DNA from: Cyanobium sp. ATX 6A2
GTDB lineage: Bacteria > Cyanobacteriota > Cyanobacteriia > PCC-6307 > Cyanobiaceae
Assembly (NCBI RefSeq): GCF_024346355.1
Contig: NZ_JAGQCU010000003.1
Location: 62,001 to 126,000, forward strand
Reading direction: 5' to 3'
Length of the DNA stretch: 64,000 nucleotides
Shown here: positions 9,252 to 18,896 of the stretch, one piece after another
Layout of the letters: every line of letters starts with the position of its first letter
Position numbering within the stretch: position 1 is the first letter of the stretch
Translations under genes and position numbers: made by a program
Notes under the pieces: generated by a model
What the model was told of the DNA's origin: nothing
Databases searched by the model: none
The model's input: only the letters and a program-made list of their open reading frames with translations

Positions 9252-11045
9252 TCAGCTGGCGGCCACCGCCAGGAGCCGCTGCACATCCTCGCGGCCGCTC
9301 TTGACCACGAAGTCGCCGAAACCTCGGCGCAGTCCGCCCTGGCGCCAGGCCAGCAGCAACGGTTCGAGGGTGGCTTCGAGGGCGTCGAGGGGCATCTTCT
9401 CCAGGTAGGGCTCAGCCAGCCGGCTGAGCTGGGCACTGCCCCCCAGCCAGAGCTGGTATTGATCCACACCGCTGCCCACCAGGCCGAGCTCGGCCATGTA
9501 GGGACGGGAGCAGCCGTTGGGACAGCCGGTCATGCGCACCAGAATCGGTTTGTCGATCTGCAGCCGGTCAAGCAGGGTTTCGAGCCGATCGAGCACCGCC
9601 GGGAAGATGCGCTCCGATTCGGTGACCGCCAGCCCGCACAGGGGCAGGGCCGGGCAGGCGATGCCGTGGCGGGAGAGCAGGGAGGTTTCATCGGGCTTCT
9701 CCCAGCCCAGGGTGGCCAGTTCTGCCTTGAGGCTGGAGCGCTGGGCGGTGCCGATATTGCAGAGCAGCACATCCTGATTCGGGGTGACGCGCACCTCGAG
9801 CTTGTAGGTGTCCACCAGGCGTCGCAGACCGGCCTTGCGTTCACCGCTGAGGCGCCCGCAGAGGAGGGGCAGGCCCACAAACCACAGTCCGGGGCTCTGG
9901 CGGTGCCAGCCCAGGTAGTCCTCGAGCTTGGCCCGTGGCTCATCGCGCAGGGAACGGATCGGGTGCTGGAAGTAGCTGGAGCGCAGCTGCTCGCGGAACC
10001 AGTCGACACCGTTGTCGTGGATGAGGTATTTCATGCGCGCATGGCGCCGCTGCTCGCGATCACCGTGGTCGCGCTGCACGGCCACAACCGCCTGCACCAG
10101 ATCGAGCACGTGCTCAAAGGCCACGTAACCCAAGGGATCGGCCGTACGGGCGAAGGTTTCCTCTTTGTTGTGGGTGCGGCCCATGCCGCCGCCTACATAC
10201 ACGTTGCAGCCCTGGGGGCGACCCTGGGGGTCGCAGAACAGCACCAGGCCGATGTCCTGGGTGAGCAGATCCACCGAGTTGTCACCCGGCACGGTCACGG
10301 CCACCTTGAACTTCCGCGGCATGTAGGTGCTGCCGTAGAGGGGCTCTGCGGCATCGCCGCTGAACACCTCACCCTCGCTCTGGCGCTCCTTGACGCGGCG
10401 GGCGCTGGCGCTGGGTTTGATCCGGTAGCTCAGGTCGCCATCCACCCAGAGGTCGAGGTAGGAGCCCTCTGCCGCCTGGGGGGCGAGCAGATCGGCAATA
10501 TCATCAGCGAGGTCGCGGGCGGCGGGGTAGGCGCCCTTGGCGTAGGGCGCCGCAGGGGCCATCACGTTGCGGTTGATGTCCCCGCAGGCGGCCAGGGTGG
10601 AGCCCAGGTGCCGCACGATGGTGCCGATCACCTCCTTGAGATTCTCCTTGCGCACCCCGTGCATCTGGAAGGCCTGACGGGTGGTGGCCCGCAGGGTGCC
10701 GTTCCCGAGCTGATCGGAGAGTGAATCGAGAGCCAGGTAGAGGTCGGCGGGGATGCGGCCGCCGGGACTGCGCAGACGCAGCATCATCTGCCAATCCTTC
10801 TCGCGGCCCTTCTGGCGGTTGTCGCGATTGTCCTGCTGGTAGGAGCCGTGGAACTTGAGGATCTGAATGGCCGGCTCGGTGAAATTGGGCCTGTCATTGC
10901 CCAGTTCCGTGCCCAACGGCTCGTGCAGATGGCCGCTGTTGCTCTTGAGCTGCTCGAACTTGGTGGGCTCGCTGCTGCGCCGATCGTTCTGGCTGGAGCC
11001 AGCAGGCAGTGCGGTTCCGGCAGGCACTTGGGCGGACACGGTCAC
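9252..11045 (-). CDS. sir: Ferredoxin-dependent assimilatory sulfite reductase
   Basis: This protein reduces sulfite to sulfide with six electrons from ferredoxin. It has the substrate-side segment TLRATTRQAFQMHGV, a central GGGMGRTHNKEETFARTADPLG region, and the siroheme/4Fe-4S cysteines in CPALPLCGLAVTE and RMTGCPNGCSRPYMAELG. The frame stays open to 11747 inside glyS, but family N-termini begin near VTVSAQVP, so I place the start at GTG 11045 (597 aa). A second GTG lies two codons in. The gene is divergent from glyS with a 106-base promoter gap. Confidence 0.95.
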   Translation of the reverse strand: MTVSAQVPAGTALPAGSSQNDRRSSEPTKFEQLKSNSGHLHEPLGTELGNDRPNFTEPAIQILKFHGSYQQDNRDNRQKGREKDWQMMLRLRSPGGRIPADLYLALDSLSDQLGNGTLRATTRQAFQMHGVRKENLKEVIGTIVRHLGSTLAACGDINRNVMAPAAPYAKGAYPAARDLADDIADLLAPQAAEGSYLDLWVDGDLSYRIKPSASARRVKERQSEGEVFSGDAAEPLYGSTYMPRKFKVAVTVPGDNSVDLLTQDIGLVLFCDPQGRPQGCNVYVGGGMGRTHNKEETFARTADPLGYVAFEHVLDLVQAVVAVQRDHGDREQRRHARMKYLIHDNGVDWFREQLRSSYFQHPIRSLRDEPRAKLEDYLGWHRQSPGLWFVGLPLLCGRLSGERKAGLRRLVDTYKLEVRVTPNQDVLLCNIGTAQRSSLKAELATLGWEKPDETSLLSRHGIACPALPLCGLAVTESERIFPAVLDRLETLLDRLQIDKPILVRMTGCPNGCSRPYMAELGLVGSGVDQYQLWLGGSAQLSRLAEPYLEKMPLDALEATLEPLLLAWRQGGLRRGFGDFVVKSGREDVQRLLAVAAS

Positions 11046-11151
11046 GCGGGCGATCCTCAACTCGCCGACCGTAGCGAACGGCAGTGGTTGCAGGCCGGTG
11101 AACCGGCTCCAGCTCAATCCATAGAGTTGGCGGCTGTCGTGGCCCCGTTCC

Positions 11152-13317
11152 GTGTCGTCGTTACTGCTGGAGATCGGAACCGAGGAGCTGCCCGCCGATT
11201 TCGTCCGACTTGCCCTGCCGCAGCTGCAGTCGCGGGTGGCGGCAGATCTGGCGGCGCAGCGTCTCGAGCCGGCGTTGCTGGAGGTCACCGGAACGCCACG
11301 TCGCCTGGTGGTGCTCGCCCAGGGGCTTGCGGCGGCCCAGCAGGATCGCGAGGAGGAACGCAAGGGCCCCCCGGCGGCCCAGGCCTTCCGGGATGGCCAG
11401 CCCACTGCGGCTGCCATCGGTTTCGCCCGGCGCTGCGGTGTGGGGCCTGAGGCCCTGAAGGTGCGGGACACAGCGAAGGGTCCGTTCGTGTTCGCCCATG
11501 CAGTGGAGCGGGGTGAGCCCACCGCCGCGGTGCTGGTGCGTCTCATCCCCGACTGGATCCAGGCCCTGCAGGGCCGGCGCTTCATGCGCTGGGGCGCGGG
11601 CGAGCGGCGCTTCTCCAGGCCCATCCGCTGGCTGGTGGCCATGCTCGATGCCGATGTCCTGCCGGTGCAGCTCGAGGGCTGCGATCCAGCGGTGATGGCC
11701 GGGGCCACAAGCCGGGGCCACCGCCTCGCGGGGGAGGCCGTGACCATCCGCTCGGCCGGCAGCTACCGCCAGAATCTGGCTGACGCGGGGGTGGAGGTGG
11801 AGCGCCGGGTGCGGGCCCAGGCCATCCGGGCGGCGGTGGATGCCGCCGCCGAGCAGCACCGGGCCAGGCCCGACCTGCCGGTTGAGCTGTTCGACGAACT
11901 GGTGGACCTGGTGGAGGCACCCCTGCCGATCGAGGGGCGGATCGATGACCGCTACCTCGATCTGCCGCCCGAAGTGCTGGGCACCGTGATGCGGGCCCAC
12001 CAGCGCTACGTGCCGCTCTACGAGCGGCGGGAGAGCAGCGATCCCCTTGCCCTGCACGCCCGCGGTGTTCTGCAACCGCGTTTCCTCTGCATCGCCAGCG
12101 GTCGCCCTGAGGCCAGTGCCACCATCCAGCGCGGCAATGAACGGGTGCTCAAGGCCCGGCTGGCGGACGCTGAGTTCTTTCTCAATGCCGATCGTGCCGT
12201 CCCCAGCATCGACCGCCGCGACCAGTTGGCCCGGGTCACCTTTGCTGAGGGACTGGGCTCGCTGCGCGATCGTGTGGAACGGCTGGAATGGTGCACCGAT
12301 GTGCTGCTGGAGCAGCTGGAGCTGCCTGCTGGCACCGCCGCCAACGCCCGCCGTGCCGCGCACCTCTGCAAGCACGATCTGGTGAGTCAGATGGTGGGGG
12401 AGTTCCCCGAGCTGCAGGGGGTGATGGGCGGGAAATATCTGTTGGCTGAAGGGGAAGCCCCCGAGGTGGCCCTGGCCGTGCTCGAGCACTACCGCCCCCG
12501 GGGCGCCGGCGACGCCCTTCCTCACTCTGACGCTGGAGCGGTGGTGGCCCTGGCCGAACGGCTGGAGCTGCTGCTGAGCATCTATGCCAAGGGGGAGCGG
12601 CCCAGCGGCTCCTCCGACCCCTACGCCCTGCGTCGTGCCGGCAATGGCCTGCTCCAGATCCTCTGGGACCGGGGATGGAACCTGGACCTGCTGGCGCTGC
12701 TGCGGCGGGGCACGGAGCACTGGGCCGAGCGGCTGCCTCAGTTCGCCATCGATGCCAGTGGCCTCCGCGCTGAGCTGGCCGAGTTGCTGCGCCAACGGAT
12801 GGTGAGCCTGCTGGAAGAGCAGGGGGTGGCGCCCGATCTGGTGCAAGCCGTGGCTGGAGAGGGGATTGCACCGGAGCGGCTGCTGCGCCAGCCGGCCGAT
12901 GCCAGGGTGCGTGCCGATCTTCTGGTGGAGCTGCGCTCCACTGGGCGTCTGGAGGGCGTACGCGCCGTGGTCACCCGTGCCGCCCGGCTGGCGGAGAACG
13001 CCGATCTGCCTCTGGATCAGCGCCAGGTCACGGGCAGCGTGAATGAACAGCTGTTCGAGAAGAGCAGCGAGTCCGCCATGCTGGCGGTGCTGCGAGAGCT
13101 CGAACCTCTGGCCCGTGATGGTGCCGCCCAGTGCTATGGCGAACTGGCCTCAGCCCTGGCCAGCAGCGCCGGCACCCTGGCCGATTTCTTTGACGGTGAT
13201 CAGAGCGTGATGGTGATGGTCGATGACCCCGCGCTGCGCCGCAACAGACTCTCGCTGCTGGCCCTGCTCCGCAATCAGGCGGCCGTGCTGGCCGATTTCA
13301 GCTGCATCAGCGGCTGA
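11152..13317 (+). CDS. glyS: Glycyl-tRNA synthetase beta subunit
   Basis: The 721-aa product begins with the typical LLLEIGTEELPADFVRLALPQLQ and contains FMRWGAGERRFSRPIRWLVAM and the HD-like stretch HLCKHDLVSQMVGEFPELQGVMG, all diagnostic of GlyS. With GlyQ (not in this window) it forms the alpha2beta2 enzyme that charges tRNA-Gly. The start is GTG 11152. The 3' end, including the stop codon, lies within a long perfect inverted repeat shared with the convergent chlP gene. Confidence 0.96.
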   Translation: MSSLLLEIGTEELPADFVRLALPQLQSRVAADLAAQRLEPALLEVTGTPRRLVVLAQGLAAAQQDREEERKGPPAAQAFRDGQPTAAAIGFARRCGVGPEALKVRDTAKGPFVFAHAVERGEPTAAVLVRLIPDWIQALQGRRFMRWGAGERRFSRPIRWLVAMLDADVLPVQLEGCDPAVMAGATSRGHRLAGEAVTIRSAGSYRQNLADAGVEVERRVRAQAIRAAVDAAAEQHRARPDLPVELFDELVDLVEAPLPIEGRIDDRYLDLPPEVLGTVMRAHQRYVPLYERRESSDPLALHARGVLQPRFLCIASGRPEASATIQRGNERVLKARLADAEFFLNADRAVPSIDRRDQLARVTFAEGLGSLRDRVERLEWCTDVLLEQLELPAGTAANARRAAHLCKHDLVSQMVGEFPELQGVMGGKYLLAEGEAPEVALAVLEHYRPRGAGDALPHSDAGAVVALAERLELLLSIYAKGERPSGSSDPYALRRAGNGLLQILWDRGWNLDLLALLRRGTEHWAERLPQFAIDASGLRAELAELLRQRMVSLLEEQGVAPDLVQAVAGEGIAPERLLRQPADARVRADLLVELRSTGRLEGVRAVVTRAARLAENADLPLDQRQVTGSVNEQLFEKSSESAMLAVLRELEPLARDGAAQCYGELASALASSAGTLADFFDGDQSVMVMVDDPALRRNRLSLLALLRNQAAVLADFSCISG

Positions 13318-13328
13318 AATCGGCCAGC
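13287..13328. terminator. 16-bp perfect inverted repeat between convergent glyS and chlP
   Basis: GCTGGCCGATTTCAGC at 13287-13302 is the exact reverse complement of GCTGAAATCGGCCAGC at 13313-13328, with a 10-base loop. The repeat spans the glyS stop codon and ends 9 bases before the chlP stop. No T tract follows on either strand, so it is a candidate bidirectional terminator or mRNA 3'-end stabiliser rather than a textbook intrinsic terminator. Confidence 0.6.
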
Positions 13329-13337
13329 GGGAGGGGC

Positions 13338-14792
13338 TCAGACCACCCCGGCGGGTTCCCGTTCGCCACTGTCCAAGGCGGCTGCCTCCACTCCGGCTGC
13401 CTTCGGGTCGGTGGAAGCCGGATTGGCTGTGGGCTGCTCGTCGTGTGCCTGCGCCAGCAGCGCCGCCTGCTTTTTCTCCTTGGACGCGTTGATGCCGCCC
13501 TTGATGCTGCTCACCGCGAGCAGGGCATTGACCTCGGCGTCGTCGCGCACGGTGCTGGGCACCGGCTTGTAACCTTGGGGAGCCAGGGCGTTCCCGCGCA
13601 GCACGGCCCCCAGGGTGAGCAGCGTGAGCTTGAGCTGCTGCCAGGGATTCATGGTCACAACGCGCTTGTAGAGGTAACTGTCGAAGGTGAGACGCTGCAC
13701 ATCCTTGTCGTCGCACATCTCCACGAACGCTTCGCGGGCTGCATCGTTGCGGTAGAAAATATTCTGGAGGATCTCCAGCACCTTGTAGGTGGCGCCGTAC
13801 TGACGGTCCCACTTCTTGAGGTATGCCTTGAGGTCGGCTTCGCTGGGAATGCGTTGCCCCCCCGCACTGGCTGCCACGATCTGTTCGGCGCACATCCGGC
13901 CGCTCTTGGCGGCGAAATAGATGCCTTCGCCCGAGCTCTTGGTGACATAGCCGGCTGCATCGCCCACCAGGGCCATACGTCCCACCACCCGCCGTGGCCG
14001 CGGATGCTCAGGGATCGGGTGGGCCTCCACCTTGATCACCTCTCCCTTCACCAGCCGCTTCTTGGCCCGCTCGCGGATGCCCACCTGAAGGCTCTTGATG
14101 AGGGCCTGGTTCTGCTGCATCGTGCCGGTTCCCACGGCCACGTGGTCGTATTTAGGAAACACCCAGGCATAGAAATCGGGCGAGACATCGGTGCCGACGT
14201 ACATCTCCGCCAGATCCTCGTAGTAGCTCATCTCTTCGGGCGGCAGTTTGATGCGCTCCTGAAAGGCGATGGCGACGTTGTAATCGCCGGCATCCATGGC
14301 CTTGGCGACACGGCTGTTGGCGCCGTCAGCTCCCACAATCAGGTCAACGTCCAGGGTCTTGGTGTCCCCGGTGGCCTCACCGCCGCTGTAGTCGGAGTAG
14401 GTGAGGGTGTAGGGACCCTGACGGTTGGTGCCGGTGTCGATCTTGGTGACCAGGCCGTTCACCAGGTGGGCACCAAGGTCGGCGGCGCGATTGCGAAGGT
14501 AGGAATCCAGCACCTCGCGGCGGCACATGCCGATGTATTCATCCTCATTCTCGAGATGAATATCCACCTCGCGGTTGGAGGGGGAGATCATCCGCATGTT
14601 GCGCACCTTGCGATCGATGATCGAATCAGGCAGGTCAAATTCGCTCACCATGCACAGCGGGATGGCGCCACCGCAGGGCTTGGCATTATCGAGCTTGCGC
14701 TCGAAGATCCAGGTTTCGATGCCGGCCTTGGCCAGAATCTCAGCGGTGCAGGAACCACTGGGCCCGCCGCCCACAACTGCCACTCGCAACAT
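13338..14792 (-). CDS. chlP: Geranylgeranyl reductase
   Basis: ChlP reduces the geranylgeranyl chain to phytyl for chlorophyll and tocopherol synthesis. The N-terminal FAD dinucleotide fold is clear (LRVAVVGGGPSGSCTAEIL, then ETWIFERK), followed by ANSRVAKAMDAGDYNVAIAF and GDAAGYVTKSSGEGIYFA. I start at ATG 14792 immediately before the Rossmann motif, giving 484 aa. Upstream in-frame sequence is not family-like. The last 60 or so residues are a low-complexity Ala/Glu/Pro tail beyond the conserved ChlP end. The promoter should lie in the 250-base gap before the divergent VanY-like gene. Confidence 0.95.
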   Translation of the reverse strand: MLRVAVVGGGPSGSCTAEILAKAGIETWIFERKLDNAKPCGGAIPLCMVSEFDLPDSIIDRKVRNMRMISPSNREVDIHLENEDEYIGMCRREVLDSYLRNRAADLGAHLVNGLVTKIDTGTNRQGPYTLTYSDYSGGEATGDTKTLDVDLIVGADGANSRVAKAMDAGDYNVAIAFQERIKLPPEEMSYYEDLAEMYVGTDVSPDFYAWVFPKYDHVAVGTGTMQQNQALIKSLQVGIRERAKKRLVKGEVIKVEAHPIPEHPRPRRVVGRMALVGDAAGYVTKSSGEGIYFAAKSGRMCAEQIVAASAGGQRIPSEADLKAYLKKWDRQYGATYKVLEILQNIFYRNDAAREAFVEMCDDKDVQRLTFDSYLYKRVVTMNPWQQLKLTLLTLGAVLRGNALAPQGYKPVPSTVRDDAEVNALLAVSSIKGGINASKEKKQAALLAQAHDEQPTANPASTDPKAAGVEAAALDSGEREPAGVV

Positions 14793-15042
14793 CGAATGCT
14801 CGCCCGGAAGGGAGTTGAGAAGTGGCCGGAAGCTAACACCGTTATCCGCGAGCCAGGGGCCAGAACCGGGCTCCCCACCTAGGATCTTCACGGTGTGTTG
14901 TCTGCGAGCCACGCACTCCGGTCCCTCCCCGCCGCCGTCAGCCATCGCTTCGCCTCAGCCTGCTTCCCCGCTCCCCGGCGCCCGGCGCCTGCAGTCCGGC
15001 GGCGGCATCCGTGGCTCGGGTGGGACAGCTGACGACATCCCC

Positions 15043-15735
15043 GTGGCGCAGCGCAGCCAGCCGGCGCGCCCTCCCCGTTCCTCCCTCCTCAATCGTCTGG
15101 GGCTCCTTGGTCTGGGCGTATCGGTGTTGAGCGTCGCCCTCGCACTCGCGTTTCCCGAGCCCCTGCGGCTCTGGCTGAGCCCCCCCCCGGTGCAGGGTCT
15201 GGATGCTCGCACCAGCGCCGACGGCCGACTGTTGGGTCACTTTCCCTATGGGGAAGCGTCCCCCGACGACCTTGTGGATGTGGCCCCCGGCCAGGCCCTG
15301 CACCGCGATGCCGCCGAAGCGCTGCTGGCGATGCAGCGTGCCGCCGCCGCCGATGGGGTTGAGCTGGTGGTGCTCAGTGCCTTCAGGCCGGCGGAGCTTC
15401 AGGAGGAGCTGTTCTTTGCCATCAAGTCGGAGCGCAATCAAAGCGCCCTGGAGCGGGCCCAGGTCAGCGCCCCTCCCGGCTTCTCCGAGCACAGCACCGG
15501 CTATGCGGTGGATCTGGGCGATGCCTACGCGCCCCAGAGTCAGCTGTCGGTGAATTTTGAGGGAACCCAGGCCTTCGCCTGGCTGCAGGCCAACGCCGCC
15601 CGCTATCACTTCACCCTCTCCTTTCCCCCCGGCAACGCCCAGGGGGTGAGCTACGAGCCCTGGCACTGGCGCTTCGAGGGCACGGCAGCGGCCCTGCAGC
15701 TGTTCGAGCCGGCCCACCGCCTTACCCGCAGCTGA
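15043..15735 (+). CDS. VanY-type D-alanyl-D-alanine carboxypeptidase (M15B)
   Basis: The protein has an N-terminal membrane anchor (LLNRLGLLGLGVSVLSVALA) and a periplasmic M15 peptidase domain with SAFRPAELQEELF, SEHSTGYAVDLGD (zinc His and Asp) and EPWHWRFEG (catalytic Glu and third His). It should trim the terminal D-Ala from peptidoglycan stem peptides. I chose GTG 15043, giving 230 aa and a short basic N-region before the anchor. The frame is open further upstream and GTG 14893 is an alternative. It is a second M15-family enzyme besides the VanX-like gene at 8.5 kb. Confidence 0.85.
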   Translation: MAQRSQPARPPRSSLLNRLGLLGLGVSVLSVALALAFPEPLRLWLSPPPVQGLDARTSADGRLLGHFPYGEASPDDLVDVAPGQALHRDAAEALLAMQRAAAADGVELVVLSAFRPAELQEELFFAIKSERNQSALERAQVSAPPGFSEHSTGYAVDLGDAYAPQSQLSVNFEGTQAFAWLQANAARYHFTLSFPPGNAQGVSYEPWHWRFEGTAAALQLFEPAHRLTRS

Positions 15736-15765
15736 AACACTGGTCTTGCGGTGAGGTGACTGTTC

Positions 15766-16119
15766 ATGGTTCAGCGTTGGCTGCGTGGCTCCAGCCAGCG
15801 CCCCGTGCCTGCAGGCCCTATTCCCCGGCGACCGGCGCCGCAACAGCTGTTGCTCCTTGCCAGCACCACCGCCGCCGCGGGTTGGCTCGCGGAAGCGCTG
15901 CAGAGCCACCCCCACTGGAGCGGAGCGTTGCACCGACTGGGGCACGGAGATGACCCACTGGACATCGACCCGGCGCCAACGGGGTGTCGCGCTGTTCTGG
16001 TGGTGCGGCATCCGGCCCTGGAGGCGATCCCGCTGCAGTGCTGGCGGCGAACCGGTGAGCTGTTGCCCTATGGAACGGACGAGGGTGAATTCGGCTTCGG
16101 CCCCGGAGGGGGCGACTGA
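15766..16119 (+). CDS. Hypothetical protein (117 aa)
   Basis: The ATG-started ORF lies 30 bases downstream of the VanY-like gene and ends 83 bases before typA. The product has a basic, Pro-rich N-terminus, a short hydrophobic strand-helix (QQLLLLASTTAAAGWLAEAL) and an acidic, Gly-rich end. No domain is recognisable. Position on the coding strand between two good genes and base composition like its neighbours support it only moderately. Confidence 0.5.
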   Translation: MVQRWLRGSSQRPVPAGPIPRRPAPQQLLLLASTTAAAGWLAEALQSHPHWSGALHRLGHGDDPLDIDPAPTGCRAVLVVRHPALEAIPLQCWRRTGELLPYGTDEGEFGFGPGGGD

Positions 16120-16202
16120 ACCCGACGACCGTCCTGCCTTGCATGCATCATCGGTTAGTGTGCAGGGGACATAACAGTCCAGAAAGCAGGAATTCTTAAA
16201 GT

Positions 16203-18011
16203 ATGAGCGGCGCACACCCCGGCACGCCGATTCGCAATGTTGCGATCATTGCCCACGTTGACCACGGCAAAACCACCCTGGTTGATGCGCTGCTGGCCCA
16301 GTCGGGCATCTTTCGCGACAACGAAGCGGTGCCCACCTGCGTGATGGACTCCAACGATCTAGAGCGGGAGCGGGGCATCACCATCCTCTCCAAGAACACC
16401 GCGGTGGATTACGAGGGGATCCGCATCAACATCGTGGACACGCCCGGTCACTCCGACTTCGGCGGCGAGGTGGAACGGGTGCTGGGCATGGTGGATGGCT
16501 GTCTGTTGATCGTTGATGCCAACGAGGGGCCCATGCCCCAGACCCGATTCGTGCTCAAGAAGGCCCTTGAAAAGGGCCTGCGACCGATCGTATTCGTGAA
16601 CAAGATCGATCGGGCCCGAGTGGACCCGGAAGTGGCCGTCGACAAGGTGCTGGATCTGTTCCTCGAGCTCGGAGCCGACGACGACCAGTGTGATTTCCCC
16701 TACCTGTTCGGCAGCGGCATGGCCGGCTACGCCAAGCCCGACATGAAGACGGACAGCGACACCATGCGGCCGCTGTTCGAGGCCATCCTGCGCCATGTCC
16801 CACCGCCGGTGGGAGATCCCACCAAGCCCCTGCAGCTCCAGGTCACCACGCTCGACTACAGCGATTTTCTTGGCCGGATCATGATCGGCCGCATTCACAA
16901 CGGCAGCATCAAAGCCGGTCAGCCCGTGTCGCTGCTGCGTGACGACGGCAGCGTCAAGCGCGGTCGCATCAGCAAGCTGCTCGGCTTCCAGGGCCTGCAG
17001 CGGGTGGAGATCGAGCAGGCCAGTGCCGGCGATCTGGTGGCCGTGGCTGGATTCGATGAGGTGAACATCGGCGAAACCATCGCCTGTCCCGACGAACCCA
17101 AGGCCCTGCCGCTGATCAAGGTGGATGAACCCACCCTGCAGATGACCTTCGTGGTCAACGACTCTCCGTTCGCGGGAAAGGAAGGCAAGTTCGTCACCAG
17201 CCGTCAGGTGCGTGACCGCCTGCAGAAAGAGCTCCTCACCAATGTGGCGCTGCGCGTGGAAGACACCGACTCACCGGACCGCTGGTCCGTGAGCGGACGG
17301 GGTGAACTGCACCTCGGCATCCTCATCGAAACCATGCGCCGGGAGGGCTATGAGTTCCAGGTGAGCCAGCCACAGGTGATCTTCCGCACCATCGACGGCA
17401 CACCCCATGAGCCCTTTGAGACCCTGGTGCTGGATGTACCCGAGGCAGCTGTGGGGGCATGCATCGAAAAGCTCGGCGTGCGCAAGGCCGAGATGCAGAA
17501 CATGGAAACCACCAGCGACGGCCGGACCCAGTTGGAATTCCTGGTTCCCGCACGGGGACTGATCGGTTTCCGGGGGGAGTTCATCCGGGCCACCCGCGGT
17601 GAGGGCATCATGAGCCACTCCTTCCTCGATTATCGGCCGATGCAGGGCGAGTTCGACACCCGTCGCAACGGTGTGCTGATTGCCTTCGAAGAAGGAACGG
17701 CCACCTTCTATGCCCTCAAGAACGCCGAGGATCGCGGACAGTTCTTCATCACCCCCGGCACCAAGGTGTACAAGGGCATGATCGTGGGTGAGAACACCAG
17801 AGCCCAGGACATTGATATCAACGTCTGCAAGGCCAAGCAGGTCACCAATATCCGCTCCGCCGGCGCTGAGGTGCTCGACACCCTGCAGGCCCCGCTGCAG
17901 ATGAGCCTGGAGCGCGCTCTGGAGTACATCGGATCGGACGAGATGCTGGAAGTCACGCCGGAGTCGATCCGCCTGCGCAAGCTGCCGGTGAAGAAGGCCG
18001 CTCGGCGTTGA
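16203..18011 (+). CDS. typA: Translational GTPase TypA/BipA
   Basis: The 602-aa GTPase has G1 [16 protein letters not shown]2/G3 region ERERGITI and [21 protein letters not shown], and G4 NKID, followed by EF-G-like domains III and V and a BipA-specific C-terminal domain. BipA associates with ribosomes under stress and assists 50S assembly at low temperature. Start is ATG 16203. A TTAGTGT element about 45 bases upstream is a possible -10. The stop overlaps the next start (TTGA). Confidence 0.96.
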   Translation: MSGAHPGTPIRNVAIIAHVDHGKTTLVDALLAQSGIFRDNEAVPTCVMDSNDLERERGITILSKNTAVDYEGIRINIVDTPGHSDFGGEVERVLGMVDGCLLIVDANEGPMPQTRFVLKKALEKGLRPIVFVNKIDRARVDPEVAVDKVLDLFLELGADDDQCDFPYLFGSGMAGYAKPDMKTDSDTMRPLFEAILRHVPPPVGDPTKPLQLQVTTLDYSDFLGRIMIGRIHNGSIKAGQPVSLLRDDGSVKRGRISKLLGFQGLQRVEIEQASAGDLVAVAGFDEVNIGETIACPDEPKALPLIKVDEPTLQMTFVVNDSPFAGKEGKFVTSRQVRDRLQKELLTNVALRVEDTDSPDRWSVSGRGELHLGILIETMRREGYEFQVSQPQVIFRTIDGTPHEPFETLVLDVPEAAVGACIEKLGVRKAEMQNMETTSDGRTQLEFLVPARGLIGFRGEFIRATRGEGIMSHSFLDYRPMQGEFDTRRNGVLIAFEEGTATFYALKNAEDRGQFFITPGTKVYKGMIVGENTRAQDIDINVCKAKQVTNIRSAGAEVLDTLQAPLQMSLERALEYIGSDEMLEVTPESIRLRKLPVKKAARR

Positions 18012-18412
18012 CAGTGGATCCGGAGGAGGCCCAACTCCTCGCCGATCCGCGGCTGAAGGAAGCGATCCGGCTGTTCAATGCGGCCGACTGGTACGCCTGC
18101 CATGACAGCTTCGAGGCGCTCTGGCACGAAACGGCCGGACCCATGCGGCCTGTGTTACAGGGACTTCTGCAGATCGCCGTGGGTCAGCTGCACCATGCCA
18201 ACGGCAACCAGCGTGGAGCCACCGTGCTCACCGGCGAAGGTCTGGGGAGATTGCGGACGGCGGGAGCCCAGGCCCTGGGACTGAACCTGGACGTCCTCAG
18301 GGCCAGCGGTCGTTCCTGGTTGGAGGCCCTGCAGGCCGGCGAGGCTGCCCCCGAGCTGCCAGCTCCGGCCCTGGTTCCTGCCCCGGCGGAGGTCGATGGG
18401 GCCCCTCGGTAG
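18008..18412 (+). CDS. DUF309 family protein
   Basis: The 134-aa product contains the DUF309 core AIRLFNAADWYACHDSFEALWHETAGP, with the conserved helical His/Glu/Trp pattern, and LQGLLQIAVGQLHHANGNQRGA. The function of this family is unknown, and it is widespread in cyanobacteria and plastids. TTG 18008 overlaps the typA stop, and GTG 18014 is an alternative two codons in. The C-terminal 25 residues are Pro/Ala-rich and overlap the following gene by 17 bases, suggesting a typA-DUF309-lpt transcript. Confidence 0.85.
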   Translation: MTVDPEEAQLLADPRLKEAIRLFNAADWYACHDSFEALWHETAGPMRPVLQGLLQIAVGQLHHANGNQRGATVLTGEGLGRLRTAGAQALGLNLDVLRASGRSWLEALQAGEAAPELPAPALVPAPAEVDGAPR

Positions 18413-18896
18413 ATTCCCTGGATCGGCACCACCGCCCGTTCGGCTGCCCTTCCACGTACCTGTGCACGCTGTCTCCCTGCTGAGCGCACGCTCCCTGGTG
18501 GGTCTTGGCCTCACCGGCCTGGTTCTGTGCATGGCGCTGCCCCGTGCCGGACGTGCCCAGCCCAGCGACGCGGCGGTCACCCCCGGCACGGGGATCGTCT
18601 CGATCGAGTCCGACCTGCAACGGGCCGACAACCTCACCGGCGTGATCACGGCATCGGGCAATGTGCGCATCGTCTATCCCGATCGCCGGGTGGTGGCCAC
18701 GGCCCGGCAGGCCCAATACTTCAGCCGCGAGGGACGAGTGGTGCTGAGCGGTGATGTGGACGTGATTCAGCTGGAGGGCCCCTCAATCCAGGCCGAGCGC
18801 ATCACCTACCTGGTGGATCAGGAACGGGTGATCGCCGAACCCGCCAGCGGAGAACAGGTGCTCAGCCGCTTCCCCGTGGCGCCGCCGGCGCCATGA
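18396..18896 (+). CDS. lptA: LptA/OstA-like periplasmic LPS transport protein
   Basis: A signal peptide (LVGLGLTGLVLCMALPRAGRA) is followed by an OstA/LptA beta-jellyroll repeat pattern: NLTGVITASGNVRIVYPDR, ATARQAQYFSREGRVVLSGDVDV, QAERITYLVDQERVIAEP. LptA bridges the periplasm to carry LPS from LptFGC to the outer-membrane LptD. I use ATG 18396, which has a GGAGG ribosome-binding sequence. GTG 18462 would give a shorter, more classical signal peptide. The gene sits directly before lptB and lptF with ATGA overlaps. Confidence 0.82.
   Translation: MGPLGRFPGSAPPPVRLPFHVPVHAVSLLSARSLVGLGLTGLVLCMALPRAGRAQPSDAAVTPGTGIVSIESDLQRADNLTGVITASGNVRIVYPDRRVVATARQAQYFSREGRVVLSGDVDVIQLEGPSIQAERITYLVDQERVIAEPASGEQVLSRFPVAPPAP

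Noticed and set aside
9459-10724. 421-aa open frame on the plus strand
   Set aside because: It is antisense to sir, which has clear siroheme and Fe-S motifs.
11046-11747. N-terminal extension of the sir frame into glyS
   Set aside because: The extra 234 residues are Ser/Arg-rich antisense of glyS and lie beyond the family N-terminus.
13443-14882. 479-aa open frame on the plus strand
   Set aside because: It is antisense to chlP, with His/Val/Gly bias and no domain; chlP has full motif support.
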